A stretch of 64,000 nt of DNA, from contig NZ_JAANOP010000002.1 of assembly GCF_011250515.1 (NCBI RefSeq), positions 62,001-126,000 of the forward strand. The letters run 5' to 3'. The position numbers were made by a program, and so were the translations under genes. The notes under the pieces were generated by a model, which saw only the letters and a program-made list of their open reading frames with translations, was not told the origin of the DNA and searched no databases. Positions 35,581-45,756 of this stretch are shown in pieces. Position 1 is the first letter of the stretch. Every line of letters starts with the position of its first letter. This stretch comes from Aquirufa ecclesiirivi. GTDB lineage: Bacteria > Bacteroidota > Bacteroidia > Cytophagales > Spirosomataceae.

Positions 35581-35598
35581 GAATGATTCACCGATTAT

Positions 35599-36675
35599 AT
35601 GCTGGTATTTTCTCCAAAGTCAAATGTCTTCCCTACTCCTTCCACTCCTTTTGAGGCAGAAGTGATGGAATTTTGTAAGCTTTGGAAAGCTGGTATTGAA
35701 TGGTTTAGCTTCCATACTTCTGGTTCAACGGGTCAACCCAAAGCCATCCGTATCCATCGAGATCAAATGAGGCACTCAGCCCTTTTAACTGGCGAATGGC
35801 TTGGATTAGAGGCTGGAGATCGAGCTTTATTATGTTTACCCATCAAATTTATCGGAGGAGTAATGGTGGTAGTCAGGGCCCTAGTTTGGGATTTACAACT
35901 CGTCATAATCGAGCCTAGTAACCAGCCTGAAATACCTCCAAATATTCCAATTCGATTGACATCCCTAGTTCCTCCACAATTACAATATATTTTGCAACAT
36001 GATTCACTTTTAGCATCTTTCCAAGGTGCTAAAGGAATTTTAGTGGGAGGTGCAGCCATTTCAGTGGAGATTGAGAATTTGGCCATGAAACAAGATTTCC
36101 CTATTTTTCTTACTTACGGTATGACGGAAACCGTATCACATATTGCTTATCGTCCTATTTCTCTAAAAACAGATGACTATCTTCACCCCCTCCCAGGTGT
36201 TGAATTAAAACTGAATGAGGAAGATTGTCTGTGTATTCGATCTGCATTGACAAATAATCAATGGATAGAAACGAATGATTTAGCTGAATTAAAGGCAGAT
36301 CAAGGATTTCGTATTTTGGGTAGGAAAGATTTTATCATTAATTCGGGTGGGATGAAAATTATACCTAGTCAAGTCGAAAAACATATTCAGGCATTTTTTA
36401 TTGAAAAGGGTATTTCAGCTCTTTCCTTTGTGGCTGGTATACCAGATGATTTTTATGGACAAAAAGCCGTATTATTCATCGAATCACCTAATTTCTTTAA
36501 TCTGGGAGACCCATTAAAACAGTATTTATTACAGCATTTGTCTTCAAAACAAATACCTAAGTCAATTATTTGCCTTCCAAAATTCATATTTAATTCAAAT
36601 GGGAAATTGGATAGCTTGAAAACGGTAGCTTTGTATCTTCAATCTTCATCCAAAGAATCTCATGCCAATGACTAA
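35599..36675 (+). CDS. menE: o-Succinylbenzoate-CoA ligase (short AMP-binding enzyme)
   Basis: 358 residues, ANL superfamily. Phosphate-binding loop FHTSGSTGQPKAIRI, adenine motif TYGMTETVSHIAYRP, and hinge or C-terminal motif RILGRKDFIINSGGMKI. The compact size (usual OSB-CoA ligases are 450-490) is typical for Bacteroidota MenE, and menB across the gap supports the role in making OSB-CoA for menaquinone. Another small carboxylate substrate cannot be excluded by sequence alone. First gene of a five-gene rightward operon; its end overlaps the next gene by 14 bases. Confidence 0.85.
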   Translation: MLVFSPKSNVFPTPSTPFEAEVMEFCKLWKAGIEWFSFHTSGSTGQPKAIRIHRDQMRHSALLTGEWLGLEAGDRALLCLPIKFIGGVMVVVRALVWDLQLVIIEPSNQPEIPPNIPIRLTSLVPPQLQYILQHDSLLASFQGAKGILVGGAAISVEIENLAMKQDFPIFLTYGMTETVSHIAYRPISLKTDDYLHPLPGVELKLNEEDCLCIRSALTNNQWIETNDLAELKADQGFRILGRKDFIINSGGMKIIPSQVEKHIQAFFIEKGISALSFVAGIPDDFYGQKAVLFIESPNFFNLGDPLKQYLLQHLSSKQIPKSIICLPKFIFNSNGKLDSLKTVALYLQSSSKESHAND

Positions 36676-37417
36676 TTTTAATTTATTTTATGAGAGTGCC
36701 AATAACGTTCCTGCTCCTTATCATTTTGAATCACTCATTCGATTTATAGGATTTGGTACTCCAGAAGCCTCTTTGGAAGTAGAAATTCAATATACTGACC
36801 GAGAAGATTTCTCAAAAGAAGAATTGATAGCCGAGGGTTTACCTACGGATGAATCTTGGACTTGGAATGGAAGTATTTCTGTTGCTTGGCAACAAAGATT
36901 AGCTGCTCGATTTGACACCTATAAATCTGGATCTTGTAAGCCTAGGGATGAGGAACCATTTATTATGTTAGAATACCCTAATTCTACCACCAAGGTACCT
37001 AGGATGTTAGAAATAGAAGAAAACTTAATACAGGAATTCATACAATCCATTTTTGAAACTGCTGGAAGGGAAATGCCTCTCTTTTTAGGATTTCAATTTA
37101 AGGATGAATTGGATGAATGGGTCAGAATTGAAGGTGAATTATCCTTTGAAAATTTAACTTTTACATATCAAGAATCGGGATCGGTCTTAAAAACAATTTC
37201 GGATTGGGATCGTTTACAAGCTTTGATGAATACGGTTTATATTGCTGATTTTCAAGCTGATAAAGCAAAGGAGGAATTGAAAAGTACCCATTCGTTTGCT
37301 GTGTATCCAGGAGATGGCTTGTGGTATGTGGCTGGTGATTCCTTAAGAAAACCCGCTGGAAATAATCGGTATTTTGATGGATTAGAAAATAGTTTAAGAG
37401 AATTATTTAAGTCTTAA
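36662..37417 (+). CDS. Hypothetical protein of the menE operon
   Basis: 251 residues, not recognised. No signal peptide or membrane segment; acidic (many Glu and Asp), so probably soluble and cytoplasmic. It has beta-rich strings such as ASLEVEIQYTDRED and EWVRIEGELSFENLTF, and ends GDGLWYVAGDSLRKPAGN...LRELFKS. The start overlaps menE by 14 bases (an ATG six bases later is also possible), which implies translational coupling. The ALDH gene follows after 5 bases. Confidence 0.75.
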   Translation: MPMTNFNLFYESANNVPAPYHFESLIRFIGFGTPEASLEVEIQYTDREDFSKEELIAEGLPTDESWTWNGSISVAWQQRLAARFDTYKSGSCKPRDEEPFIMLEYPNSTTKVPRMLEIEENLIQEFIQSIFETAGREMPLFLGFQFKDELDEWVRIEGELSFENLTFTYQESGSVLKTISDWDRLQALMNTVYIADFQADKAKEELKSTHSFAVYPGDGLWYVAGDSLRKPAGNNRYFDGLENSLRELFKS

Positions 37418-37422
37418 AAGCC

Positions 37423-38838
37423 ATGGTTTCACCAATAGAAGATCAAATCGCAGAAGTATTTTGGATTCAAAAATCGTCTTCGGGACGTCTGAAAAACACG
37501 ACCCACCAAGAGCGCATTGAAAAATTGAAGTCCATTGAAAAATACATGATTTCTCACAAACAGGAATTGTTTGATGCCCTTTATGATGATTTCAAAAAAC
37601 CTTCCTCCGAGGTTATATTGGCAGAACTTTTAGGAGTAAAAAGAGAAATAGATCATATATGCCGCCATTTGAAGTCTTGGATGAAACCTCAGAAAGTAGA
37701 TACTCCACTTCTGCTTTTAGGTACTCAAGGGTATGTGCAAATGGAAGCCAAGGGTATGTGTTTAATCATTGCTCCTTGGAATTACCCATTTAATTTGGCC
37801 ATTTGCCCTCTACTTTTGGCTTTGGCTGCTGGAAATGCAATAATTTTAAAACCATCTGAACTAAGTCCTGCTACTTCTTCTTTTATAAAAAAGATGATAT
37901 CGACCTTGTTTGATCGCAGCGAAGTGGCGGTTTTTGAAGGGGATGCATCTGTTTCTACCTATTTACTCGATCAAAAATTTGACCATATTTTCTTTACAGG
38001 TAGTCCTTTAATTGGTAAACTAGTGATGAAAGCAGCAGCGGAGCACTTGACTTCCGTGACTTTAGAATTGGGAGGCAAATCCCCTGCTATTATTGGTCCT
38101 CAGGCAGATATTGAAGCTTCAGCACAGAAAATAGCTTGGGGTAAATTTTTAAATAATGGACAAACCTGCATTGCACCTGATTATGTATATGTGCATGAAA
38201 AACATTATTTCTCATTTTTGGAAGCCTTAGAAAAGGCGGTGAATCGTTTTTATGATCCCGAGAAAAAAGGAGTACAACATAGCAAAGATTATGCTAGAAT
38301 TGTCAATTCAAGACATTTTAGTCGAATTATTGGTTTAGTTGACGATGCTAAATTACATGGTGCCAATGTATTATTTGGTGGTGAAACAGATGAGCAAGAT
38401 TGTTTCATCGCACCTACGGTATTGACAAACTGTCATCATGATATGAAAATCATGCAGGAGGAGATATTTGGACCTATTTTGCCTATTTTAGTTTATAAAG
38501 ACGAGCAACAAATCATTGATCAATTGGCCAAAGAGGAAAAACCATTGGCTCTCTACATATTTTCTGAAAACGAAGAGTTTACACAGCATATATTGAAAAA
38601 TACAAGCTCAGGTGGTGTGGTCGTTAATGACTGCCTCATTCATTATGGTCATGGTGAACTGCCATTTGGTGGGGTAAACAACTCTGGAATTGGTAAAACG
38701 GGTGGTAAATTTGGGTTTATTGAGTTTTCAAATCAGAAATCAGTATTGGTTCAACATAGTGGAATGATGAAAATGTTATATCCTCCTTATCATTTTAAAG
38801 TTCGCTGGATGCTTGATTTTATTTTAAAATGGCTGTAA
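37423..38838 (+). CDS. Class 3-type aldehyde dehydrogenase
   Basis: 471 residues, NAD(P)-dependent oxidation of aldehydes to acids. IIAPWNYPFNLAICP is the cofactor-binding start, FTGSPLIGKLVM the glycine motif, TLELGGKSP carries the general-base Glu and NNGQTCIAPDYVY the catalytic Cys. The layout and the C-terminal hydrophobic end (LYPPYHFKVRWMLDFILKWL) resemble fatty-aldehyde dehydrogenases of the ALDH3 group, suggesting membrane association. Substrate not determined. Its stop overlaps the start of the next gene by 10 bases. Confidence 0.9.
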   Translation: MVSPIEDQIAEVFWIQKSSSGRLKNTTHQERIEKLKSIEKYMISHKQELFDALYDDFKKPSSEVILAELLGVKREIDHICRHLKSWMKPQKVDTPLLLLGTQGYVQMEAKGMCLIIAPWNYPFNLAICPLLLALAAGNAIILKPSELSPATSSFIKKMISTLFDRSEVAVFEGDASVSTYLLDQKFDHIFFTGSPLIGKLVMKAAAEHLTSVTLELGGKSPAIIGPQADIEASAQKIAWGKFLNNGQTCIAPDYVYVHEKHYFSFLEALEKAVNRFYDPEKKGVQHSKDYARIVNSRHFSRIIGLVDDAKLHGANVLFGGETDEQDCFIAPTVLTNCHHDMKIMQEEIFGPILPILVYKDEQQIIDQLAKEEKPLALYIFSENEEFTQHILKNTSSGGVVVNDCLIHYGHGELPFGGVNNSGIGKTGGKFGFIEFSNQKSVLVQHSGMMKMLYPPYHFKVRWMLDFILKWL

Positions 38839-41639
38839 AGAAATTTGCTTTATTCTTGTGGTGCATCTGTTTCTCACCTGGCTTATTAGGTCAACTGAAT
38901 TATTCTTTATTGGACCAAAATCCAGCTTCCGTTCGGTGGAAACAGCTTCAGCTTCCCAATCATGCCATTCAGATAATCTATCCTGAAGATGCGGATAGCT
39001 TGGCTCAGCTAACAGCCTATTATTTAGAAAAGCATGTCCATCAAGTAGGTCAAACCATACCGAGTAAACTTCATCCCTGGAAAATTGTATTGCAAAATAG
39101 AGGGATTTATTCCAATGGTTTTGTTAGTTTAAATGCTCCCAGAGCTGAATTATTTACGATTCCCACGCAAAATCCCGCCTTAGTAGGAACCAATGAATGG
39201 TTAGAAATGCTGGTGAGTCATGAAACTCGTCATATGTTTCAAAATGAGTTAGGTCGACAAGGCCTAGCCAAGGTATTTCGAAGTCTCTGGGGAAGTAATG
39301 GGCAAGCCTTATATTCTAATTTAATCATTCCCAATTGGTTGTGGGAAGGTGATGCGGTAGAAACAGAAACGCGATTAAATCCGATTGGTAGAAGTAAAAT
39401 TCCCGAATTTTATTTGCCTTTGCAGGCCTATTTATTAGAATATGGTATTCCCTCCTATGGTAAAATGATGGGAAAATCATATCGTCAATTAGTTCCTAAT
39501 CACTATGTTTTTGGTCAATTTTTGAGTCAATATATTCGCCAAAAACAAGGAGAATTGGCCATTGGTCAAATTTGGCAAAAATCATTGCTTCGTCCTTATC
39601 CATTTGCCTTTTCTTCTGTGTTAAAAGAACGAACCGGTCTGAGCATCGATCAATTTAGTCAATTGGCTTTAAAGGAATTACGGGATTCTATTCAAATGAG
39701 GCGATTGAATGTATCAGATCAATCGGAACAAATTAGCCCCAAGGTTTCTCAAACCTTTACATCATATAAATTTCCATGTTGGGTTACCGAAGATACGTTT
39801 GTCGCCATTAAGTCAGGCTTTTCAACCATTCCTGTTTTAGTTGAATTTAGTCGTGGTCAAGAAAAGGAATTAACCAAATTAGGACCCATCTCAGAAATGA
39901 ATATGCTTTCTGCATCCAAAGAATGGGTGATTTGGTCTGAAATCAAATTTGATGTTCGTTGGGGACAAAAACAAGGAACACGTTTGGTTCTTTTTAATCG
40001 GAAAACGAAGGAAAAGATTTTTTGGGATGGTGATGAAAAGTGGATTAACCCATCCATTAGTCAGGATAATAAGCAAGTTCTTACTTTAGTTCAACAAATT
40101 AATGGATCTTCTCATTTGTTACTATTGGATGTAGACACTCGGCAATTGATAAAAAAAATACCTATTTCATCTGGAGAACAAGTCTTGCATGCCCGTTTAG
40201 CAGATCAAAATCGAATGGTTTATGTCGTGAAAAGTCAGCACCAAAAATCCATTAGAATTATGGATTTAGAGCGATTTACCGTCATTTATGAGTTTCATTT
40301 AGGAAGTAATAATATTGGTGCACCTTTTTTGAAGGGTGATTTTGTTTATTTCAATCAACCGATTGAAGGTTTAGATCAGATTGTGCGTATCCATGTGAAA
40401 AACAAGCAACAACAAGTGATTACTCACGCTCCTTTTGGGGCATATTCAGCTCAAGTAATTTCTAATGATGCCATTGTTTATCAGTCTTATCGAGCTTCAG
40501 GTGATGCCATTATGGTAAAGAAATTAGGAAATGAGCCATGGAGTACTTTGCTACAGTCTAAACCTACTCCTGTTTTACAAGAACTTAGGCCACATTATGC
40601 AAGTCAAAAATATTCTAAATGGAATATTTTCAATGTGTATTCTTGGGGACCATTGATTGCTGCCCAAGGAAATCAATTGGAAGTAAGTCTTTTATCTAAG
40701 AATGTCACCAACACCTTACAAGCTGGAATTGGGTATCAATATGATCCCAATGAACGATCGGGAACTCAATTTGCTAGATTTTCGTATCAAGGATTATTTC
40801 CTGTGATTGATGCTTCATTTCAAAATAGCCAGCGAAGCACGAGTTTGTATGTGGATAAAAGAGCACCCTTTGATAGTTTGCGGACCGATAATTGGATGCA
40901 AACAAAAGGGGATATTGGTATTCGACTGCACTTAAATCTTACACATTCAGCCTTTGCTGAATATTTAACCCTTTCATCTACTTATTCTTTTTTCCAAGTT
41001 AATGGATATGATTTACCCTTAAGGTTCAAAAGCGAGGCCTTTAATGGCTTGTATTCCTCCATGACGCATGCTATTTCGTATTCAAAATTATTAAACAGAG
41101 CTTATAGGGATGTGCAATCACCCTGGGGTTATCAAATAGGTCTGCATTGGCAAGGAACACCTTTTAGTCAAAACTTAAATTCCGAAATTTGGTCTGCACA
41201 AGGGAAAGTATTTGTTCCTGGCTTATTTAGGCATCATGGTATTTCCTTGAGAGGCGCTTATCAGCAACAATCTAATGGGAATTATACCTTTGCCAGTACC
41301 CTTGCCTTGCCACGAGGTTATACGACCGTACTATACAATCGATTGTTCACTTTTTCTGCGGATTACAAATTTCCGATCGCAAATACCGATTTTAATATAG
41401 GGAGGTTGTTGTATGTCAAACGATTAAAGGGTAATATCTTTTTTGATGCATCACAGGGAGAAAATATAGTAAAAGATGGTACATCCACCACCACATTCCA
41501 ATCATTCGGTGTAGATTTGTCATCCCAATTTCACTTCTTGCGTTTTTCTCAGAATTTTGAAATCGGTGTTCGTTGTTTATATAAATCTCAAACCAAGCAA
41601 ATCGAGTGGTATCCTCTAGTAATCGATATAGGATTTTAG
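38829..41639 (+). CDS. Predicted metallopeptidase / beta-propeller / outer-membrane barrel protein
   Basis: 936 residues. Signal peptide ends at LLGQ (about residue 22). Residues 120-190 hold SHETRHMFQNE, a HExxH zinc motif at His131-His135, and NWLWEGDAVETET, where Glu173 is the expected third ligand of gluzincins. The middle (about 300-600) has short repeats of strands and DVDTR/DLERF-like turns suggestive of a WD40-like propeller. The last 300 residues show barrel alternation and end in DIGF with a terminal Phe, so I predict an outer-membrane barrel. The domain functions are inference; no close characterised relative is known to me. It is coupled to ALDH (10-base overlap) and to the TPR lipoprotein. 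Confidence 0.75.
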   Translation: MAVKKFALFLWCICFSPGLLGQLNYSLLDQNPASVRWKQLQLPNHAIQIIYPEDADSLAQLTAYYLEKHVHQVGQTIPSKLHPWKIVLQNRGIYSNGFVSLNAPRAELFTIPTQNPALVGTNEWLEMLVSHETRHMFQNELGRQGLAKVFRSLWGSNGQALYSNLIIPNWLWEGDAVETETRLNPIGRSKIPEFYLPLQAYLLEYGIPSYGKMMGKSYRQLVPNHYVFGQFLSQYIRQKQGELAIGQIWQKSLLRPYPFAFSSVLKERTGLSIDQFSQLALKELRDSIQMRRLNVSDQSEQISPKVSQTFTSYKFPCWVTEDTFVAIKSGFSTIPVLVEFSRGQEKELTKLGPISEMNMLSASKEWVIWSEIKFDVRWGQKQGTRLVLFNRKTKEKIFWDGDEKWINPSISQDNKQVLTLVQQINGSSHLLLLDVDTRQLIKKIPISSGEQVLHARLADQNRMVYVVKSQHQKSIRIMDLERFTVIYEFHLGSNNIGAPFLKGDFVYFNQPIEGLDQIVRIHVKNKQQQVITHAPFGAYSAQVISNDAIVYQSYRASGDAIMVKKLGNEPWSTLLQSKPTPVLQELRPHYASQKYSKWNIFNVYSWGPLIAAQGNQLEVSLLSKNVTNTLQAGIGYQYDPNERSGTQFARFSYQGLFPVIDASFQNSQRSTSLYVDKRAPFDSLRTDNWMQTKGDIGIRLHLNLTHSAFAEYLTLSSTYSFFQVNGYDLPLRFKSEAFNGLYSSMTHAISYSKLLNRAYRDVQSPWGYQIGLHWQGTPFSQNLNSEIWSAQGKVFVPGLFRHHGISLRGAYQQQSNGNYTFASTLALPRGYTTVLYNRLFTFSADYKFPIANTDFNIGRLLYVKRLKGNIFFDASQGENIVKDGTSTTTFQSFGVDLSSQFHFLRFSQNFEIGVRCLYKSQTKQIEWYPLVIDIGF

Positions 41640-42721
41640 TCATTTATTGGATAACCTTGATGGTTTTGGGCATTTTTTTGATGTCGTGTGAAACGAATCA
41701 AGATTCAAAAGGAGAAAAAATCCCTCCTGCTTCTGCTTTTTTAAAAGGAGAAGATCCCCAGCGAGTGATACAATATGTCAGTGCGATTATTGAAGATAAA
41801 CCTTCTTCTACTTTGTACTATATTAGGTCAAAGGCTTATTTCACTCAAAGAAAGTATTTATTGGCATCTGAAGATATTCAAAGAGCACTTCAAATCGAAT
41901 CTGGTGATTTGGATTTTTTATATCTATCCGCTCAAATTCATTTTCACCTTGAAGAATATACGGAAGCATTAAAAGATGCTAAATCTTTGGAGGAAGCGGG
42001 ATTTTCAGCTCCCGGTTTATGGATATTATTAGCAGAGATTTATGCTCAAACTGCTCAAACCAAAATGGCTAATTACTATTTGGCAAAAAGCCTGAAAGTA
42101 GGATTATCCCCTACCGATAGAGCTTATGTCTATACTTTACGAAATTTATCGATAGGCGATACATTGTCGTGGATGAAGTTAGTTCGCGATAGTAGTAGCA
42201 TTTATCTATCTGAAACTCCCCTAGCGAGATTGTATTTTCAGCACCAAGGTGATCGAGTACCCATGTTGATTTATCAAGCTCAATTATTATCGGCACGCAA
42301 AAAATTCCCGCATGACCCCCATTTATTACGCTTTTGGGCTAGGTTTTTGGCTAAGATTCGACAAGTTCCCAGAGCTGAAAAAGTTTATGCTAGCGTTTTA
42401 GCCTCATTTCCCTCTAATGATAATTTATTCGCAGAAATAGGGGATTTTTATTTTAAGAATCGGGATTATTATAAAGCTATCGCCTTTTTAGACAAAGTTT
42501 CGAGCGATAGTCCTTATGCTTCTCAGGCCATGTTTATCAAATCCATCAGTTGGCTGTATTTAGGCGAACGATTAAAGAGTTTGGCCTTGTTGGATTCAGC
42601 TCTACAAATCTACCCTAGCGACATGAGGTTTAGAAGTTTAAAGTATCGTTTGATAAATCGAAACTTGGATTCTACCCGAACTCAAACGGATAGTTTGTCT
42701 ACTGAGTCTTCTGAAAATTAA
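41606..42721 (+). CDS. TPR lipoprotein
   Basis: 371 residues from a GTG start that overlaps the upstream gene by 34 bases; this start gives a lipoprotein signal with basic residues and the lipobox FLMSC (Cys about residue 28). The mature part is a solenoid of TPR-like helical pairs (YLLASEDIQRALQIESGD, YTEALKDAKSLEEAGF, YYKAIAFLDKVSSDSP, LKSLALLDSALQIYPSD). Ser/Thr-rich tail. Probably anchored to a membrane and acting as an adaptor, perhaps for the barrel protein encoded just before; that link is inference from gene order. Last gene of the menE operon. Confidence 0.75.
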   Translation: MVSSSNRYRILVIYWITLMVLGIFLMSCETNQDSKGEKIPPASAFLKGEDPQRVIQYVSAIIEDKPSSTLYYIRSKAYFTQRKYLLASEDIQRALQIESGDLDFLYLSAQIHFHLEEYTEALKDAKSLEEAGFSAPGLWILLAEIYAQTAQTKMANYYLAKSLKVGLSPTDRAYVYTLRNLSIGDTLSWMKLVRDSSSIYLSETPLARLYFQHQGDRVPMLIYQAQLLSARKKFPHDPHLLRFWARFLAKIRQVPRAEKVYASVLASFPSNDNLFAEIGDFYFKNRDYYKAIAFLDKVSSDSPYASQAMFIKSISWLYLGERLKSLALLDSALQIYPSDMRFRSLKYRLINRNLDSTRTQTDSLSTESSEN

Positions 42722-42774
42722 AATACGCTCCTAATATTCCTGCTTAATTTGTAAATTGCATAAAATTTGTTCGA

Positions 42775-44715
42775 ATGATAAAAATTACTTTTCCCGACGG
42801 AAATATCCGTGAGTATAATTCTGGTGTGACACCAATGGAAGTTGCCTTGTCAATTTCAGAAGGTTTAGCAAGAAATGTGTTGGCTGCCAAAGTGGATGAT
42901 CAAGTGGTAGATGCTTCTACCCCAATCCAAACAGATGCACATGTTCAATTATTGACCTGGAATGATACGGAAGGGAAAAAGACATTTTGGCATTCTTCAG
43001 CTCACTTAATGGCTGAAGCTATTGAAGCTTTATATCCAGGTACCAAATTTGGTATTGGTCCAGCTATTGAGAATGGTTTTTATTATGATATCGATTTAGG
43101 AGGGAAAGAGTTTGGCAGTGATCAGTTTAAGCAAATTGAAGATAAAATGCTGGAATTGGCTCGCCAAAAAAGTGAGTATTTACGCAAGCCTGTTGCAAAG
43201 GCAGATGCTATTGCTTATTTCCAAGAGAAAAACGATGAATATAAGTTGGAGTTATTGGAAGGTTTGGAAGATGGTTCAATTACCTTTTACTCCCAAGGAA
43301 ACTTCACTGATTTATGTCGTGGGCCACATATTCCTCAAACAGGATTTATTAAATCGGTCAAACTACTCAGTGTAGCAGGTGCTTACTGGCGTGGCGATGA
43401 AAAGCGTAAGCAAATGACCCGAATTTATGCCATTACTTTTCCTAAGGCAAAAGAATTGGAAGAGTATTTATTCTTGTTAGAAGAAGCCAAACGCCGTGAC
43501 CACCGTAAATTAGGCAAGGAATTAGAACTTTTTGCATTTTCAGAGAAGGTAGGTTTAGGTTTGCCTTTGTGGTTACCTAAGGGAACTATTCTTCGTGAAA
43601 GGTTAGAGAATTTCTTACGTAGAGCGCAGGTTCGAGCTGGTTACTCTCCTGTAGTAACGCCGCATATTGGTAGTAAAGAATTGTATGTAACCTCAGGTCA
43701 CTATGCCAAATATGGTAAGGATTCATTCCAACCGATCAATACACCAGATGAGGGAGAAGAGTTCTTATTGAAACCCATGAACTGTCCTCACCATTGTGAG
43801 ATATATAAAACGAAACCACGCTCCTACAAAGATTTGCCATTACGACTGGCGGAATTTGGAACGGTGTATCGTTATGAACAATCGGGTGAATTACATGGAT
43901 TAACTCGTGTAAGAGGCTTTACTCAAGATGATGCGCATATTTTTTGTCGTCCAGACCAAGTGGAAGATGAATTCATGAAAGTGATAGATTTGGTGCTTTA
44001 TGTATTTAAGGCCCTAGGTTTCCATGAATTTTCGGCTCAGGTTTCTTTAAGAGATAAAACGGATCGTGAAAAATACATTGGACGTGATGAAGATTGGGAA
44101 AAAGCGGAATCGGCTATCATTAAATCTGCACAAGAAAAGGGTTTACCTTATGTGATTGAATATGGTGAAGCAGCATTTTATGGTCCCAAATTGGATTTTA
44201 TGGTACGTGATGCCCTAGGTAGAAAATGGCAATTAGGAACGATTCAGGTGGATTATCAATTACCTCAACGATTTGAATTGGAATATACGGGTTCAGATAA
44301 TCAAAAACATCGTCCGGTTATGATTCACCGAGCGCCATTTGGTTCCTTGGAGCGTTTTATTGCTATTTTGATTGAGAATACAGCTGGAAACTTCCCATTG
44401 TGGTTATCTCCCGATCAATTGGCGGTCTTACCCATTTCAGAGAAATACGAAGATTATGCCAATGAGATCTATTTACGTTTACAAGAGCGTGATTTAAGAG
44501 GTTATGTTGATCACCGTGATGAGAAGATTGGACGTAAAATTCGTGATGCAGAAGTTTCCAAAGTTCCTTTTATGATCATTGTAGGTGAAAAGGAGCAAGC
44601 AGAAGGTTTGATCAGTATTCGTAAAAAAGGACAAGGAGATTTAGGTTCCATGACTTTGGATGCATTTATGGCTATTGCTCAGGAAGAAATCCAACAATTG
44701 ACACACGATAAATAG
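42775..44715 (+). CDS. thrS: Threonyl-tRNA synthetase
   Basis: Class II synthetase, 646 residues. TGS domain ([16 protein letters not shown]), editing domain with [12 protein letters not shown] (His73, His77), catalytic core with [12 protein letters not shown] (zinc Cys), [17 protein letters not shown] (motif 2) and [13 protein letters not shown] (motif 3), and an anticodon domain with [17 protein letters not shown]. Complete. Directly precedes infC, rpmI and rplT, the usual order. No T-box-like leader is visible in the 53-base gap upstream. Confidence 0.97.
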   Translation: MIKITFPDGNIREYNSGVTPMEVALSISEGLARNVLAAKVDDQVVDASTPIQTDAHVQLLTWNDTEGKKTFWHSSAHLMAEAIEALYPGTKFGIGPAIENGFYYDIDLGGKEFGSDQFKQIEDKMLELARQKSEYLRKPVAKADAIAYFQEKNDEYKLELLEGLEDGSITFYSQGNFTDLCRGPHIPQTGFIKSVKLLSVAGAYWRGDEKRKQMTRIYAITFPKAKELEEYLFLLEEAKRRDHRKLGKELELFAFSEKVGLGLPLWLPKGTILRERLENFLRRAQVRAGYSPVVTPHIGSKELYVTSGHYAKYGKDSFQPINTPDEGEEFLLKPMNCPHHCEIYKTKPRSYKDLPLRLAEFGTVYRYEQSGELHGLTRVRGFTQDDAHIFCRPDQVEDEFMKVIDLVLYVFKALGFHEFSAQVSLRDKTDREKYIGRDEDWEKAESAIIKSAQEKGLPYVIEYGEAAFYGPKLDFMVRDALGRKWQLGTIQVDYQLPQRFELEYTGSDNQKHRPVMIHRAPFGSLERFIAILIENTAGNFPLWLSPDQLAVLPISEKYEDYANEIYLRLQERDLRGYVDHRDEKIGRKIRDAEVSKVPFMIIVGEKEQAEGLISIRKKGQGDLGSMTLDAFMAIAQEEIQQLTHDK

Positions 44716-44753
44716 ATTTATTGGAGAATATCAATTGCTTGAAACTCTTTTGT

Positions 44754-44784
44754 TTGCAAATGCGTTAAAATTGATATAGCTTTC
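44754..44784 (+). promoter_or_regulatory. Possible promoter for infC
   Basis: TTG (44754-44756), a 20-base gap, then TAGCTTTC (44777-44784), one mismatch in the -7 box. Moderate match only. Confidence 0.35.
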
Positions 44785-44832
44785 GAATTGAATACAAGAA
44801 TTAACAATAATTATTAAACGAAATTTTACTTT

Positions 44833-45393
44833 ATGGCTTTACGCCCCAATAACAATTACCGAGGAAACAAACGAGAAGAGGAGCCTTATAGAATCAATAA
44901 TCTAATACGAGGAGTTGCAGAAGTGCGATTAGTAGGAGAAAATATTGAACAAGGTGTTTATGAGTTTTCTAAAGCTTTGGCGATTGCTGAATCTCAAAGT
45001 TTAGATTTGGTTGAAATTTCCCCTAATGCCGTTCCTCCTGTTTGTAAGGTTATTGATTATGCTAAGTTCAAGTATGATCAAAAGAAAAAGCAAAAGGAAA
45101 TCAAAGCTAATGCCACTAAAACGGTCATTAAAGAGATTCGTTTCGGTCCTAATACCGACGAACATGATTTTAACTTTAAATTAAAGCATGCCGTAAACTT
45201 CTTAAAAGAAGGTGCTAAGGTGAAAGCCTATGTACACTTTGTGGGTCGTACTATTGTTTTCAAAGAGCGTGGCGAAATGTTGTTATTAAACTTCGCTAAA
45301 GGCTTGGAAGAATTTGGTAAACCCGATGACATGCCCAAATTAGAAGGTAAGCGTATGAGCATTATCTTCTCTCCTAAAGCTGCCAAGAAATAA
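44833..45393 (+). CDS. infC: Translation initiation factor IF-3
   Basis: 186 residues. The start [27 protein letters not shown] begins (in parts) with a basic extension before the RINNLI string that opens IF-3. [23 protein letters not shown] is the classical signature region, and the C-domain has [17 protein letters not shown]. Uses ATG here, unlike the rare AUU start of E. coli infC. Lies between thrS and rpmI. Confidence 0.95.
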   Translation: MALRPNNNYRGNKREEEPYRINNLIRGVAEVRLVGENIEQGVYEFSKALAIAESQSLDLVEISPNAVPPVCKVIDYAKFKYDQKKKQKEIKANATKTVIKEIRFGPNTDEHDFNFKLKHAVNFLKEGAKVKAYVHFVGRTIVFKERGEMLLLNFAKGLEEFGKPDDMPKLEGKRMSIIFSPKAAKK

Positions 45394-45439
45394 TTTCAAT
45401 TTTTTTTCATCAAAACAGGGAATTAAAGGGTATTTTTTA

Positions 45440-45447
45440 TACTTTTG
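45440..45447 (+). promoter_or_regulatory. -7 element for rpmI-rplT
   Basis: TACTTTTG, full match to TAnnTTTG, 33 bases before ATG 45481; suggests that the two ribosomal protein genes can be made separately from infC. Confidence 0.45.
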
Positions 45448-45480
45448 CATTCCCAATTTTAAATTTAATTTTTACTATAA

Positions 45481-45674
45481 TGCCAAAAATTAAAACCAAC
45501 TCTGGAGCAAAGAAACGTTTCAAAGTAACTGGAACTGGTAAAATTAAGCGTAAGCACGCTTTTCATAGCCACATCCTTACTAAAAAGACGACTAAGCAGA
45601 AGCGTAACTTAGTTCACGCTACCTTAGTTTCTCCATCTGATATGGACCGTGTAAACTTAATGTTAGGTCTTTAA
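45481..45674 (+). CDS. rpmI: 50S ribosomal protein L35
   Basis: 64-residue basic ribosomal protein, [18 protein letters not shown] at the start and [19 protein letters not shown] in the middle, both diagnostic. ATG start is at 45481 in the text (the reported frame begins one base earlier). Followed by rplT after 82 bases. Confidence 0.95.
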
Positions 45675-45756
45675 TATCAATTTAAGTTATTGTTCAACCA
45701 GAAATAAGGCCTAAAGTACTGTAAGAAGTCGCCTCAATTTCAAAAAACAAATTTCT

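Noticed and set aside
42722-42774. T-box or other leader before thrS
   Set aside because: Only 53 AT-rich bases, with no specifier stem or terminator-like hairpin.
45675-45756. L20-type autoregulatory leader before rplT
   Set aside because: The gap is short and I could not find a stem resembling the L20 rRNA-binding site; a covariance-model search would be needed.
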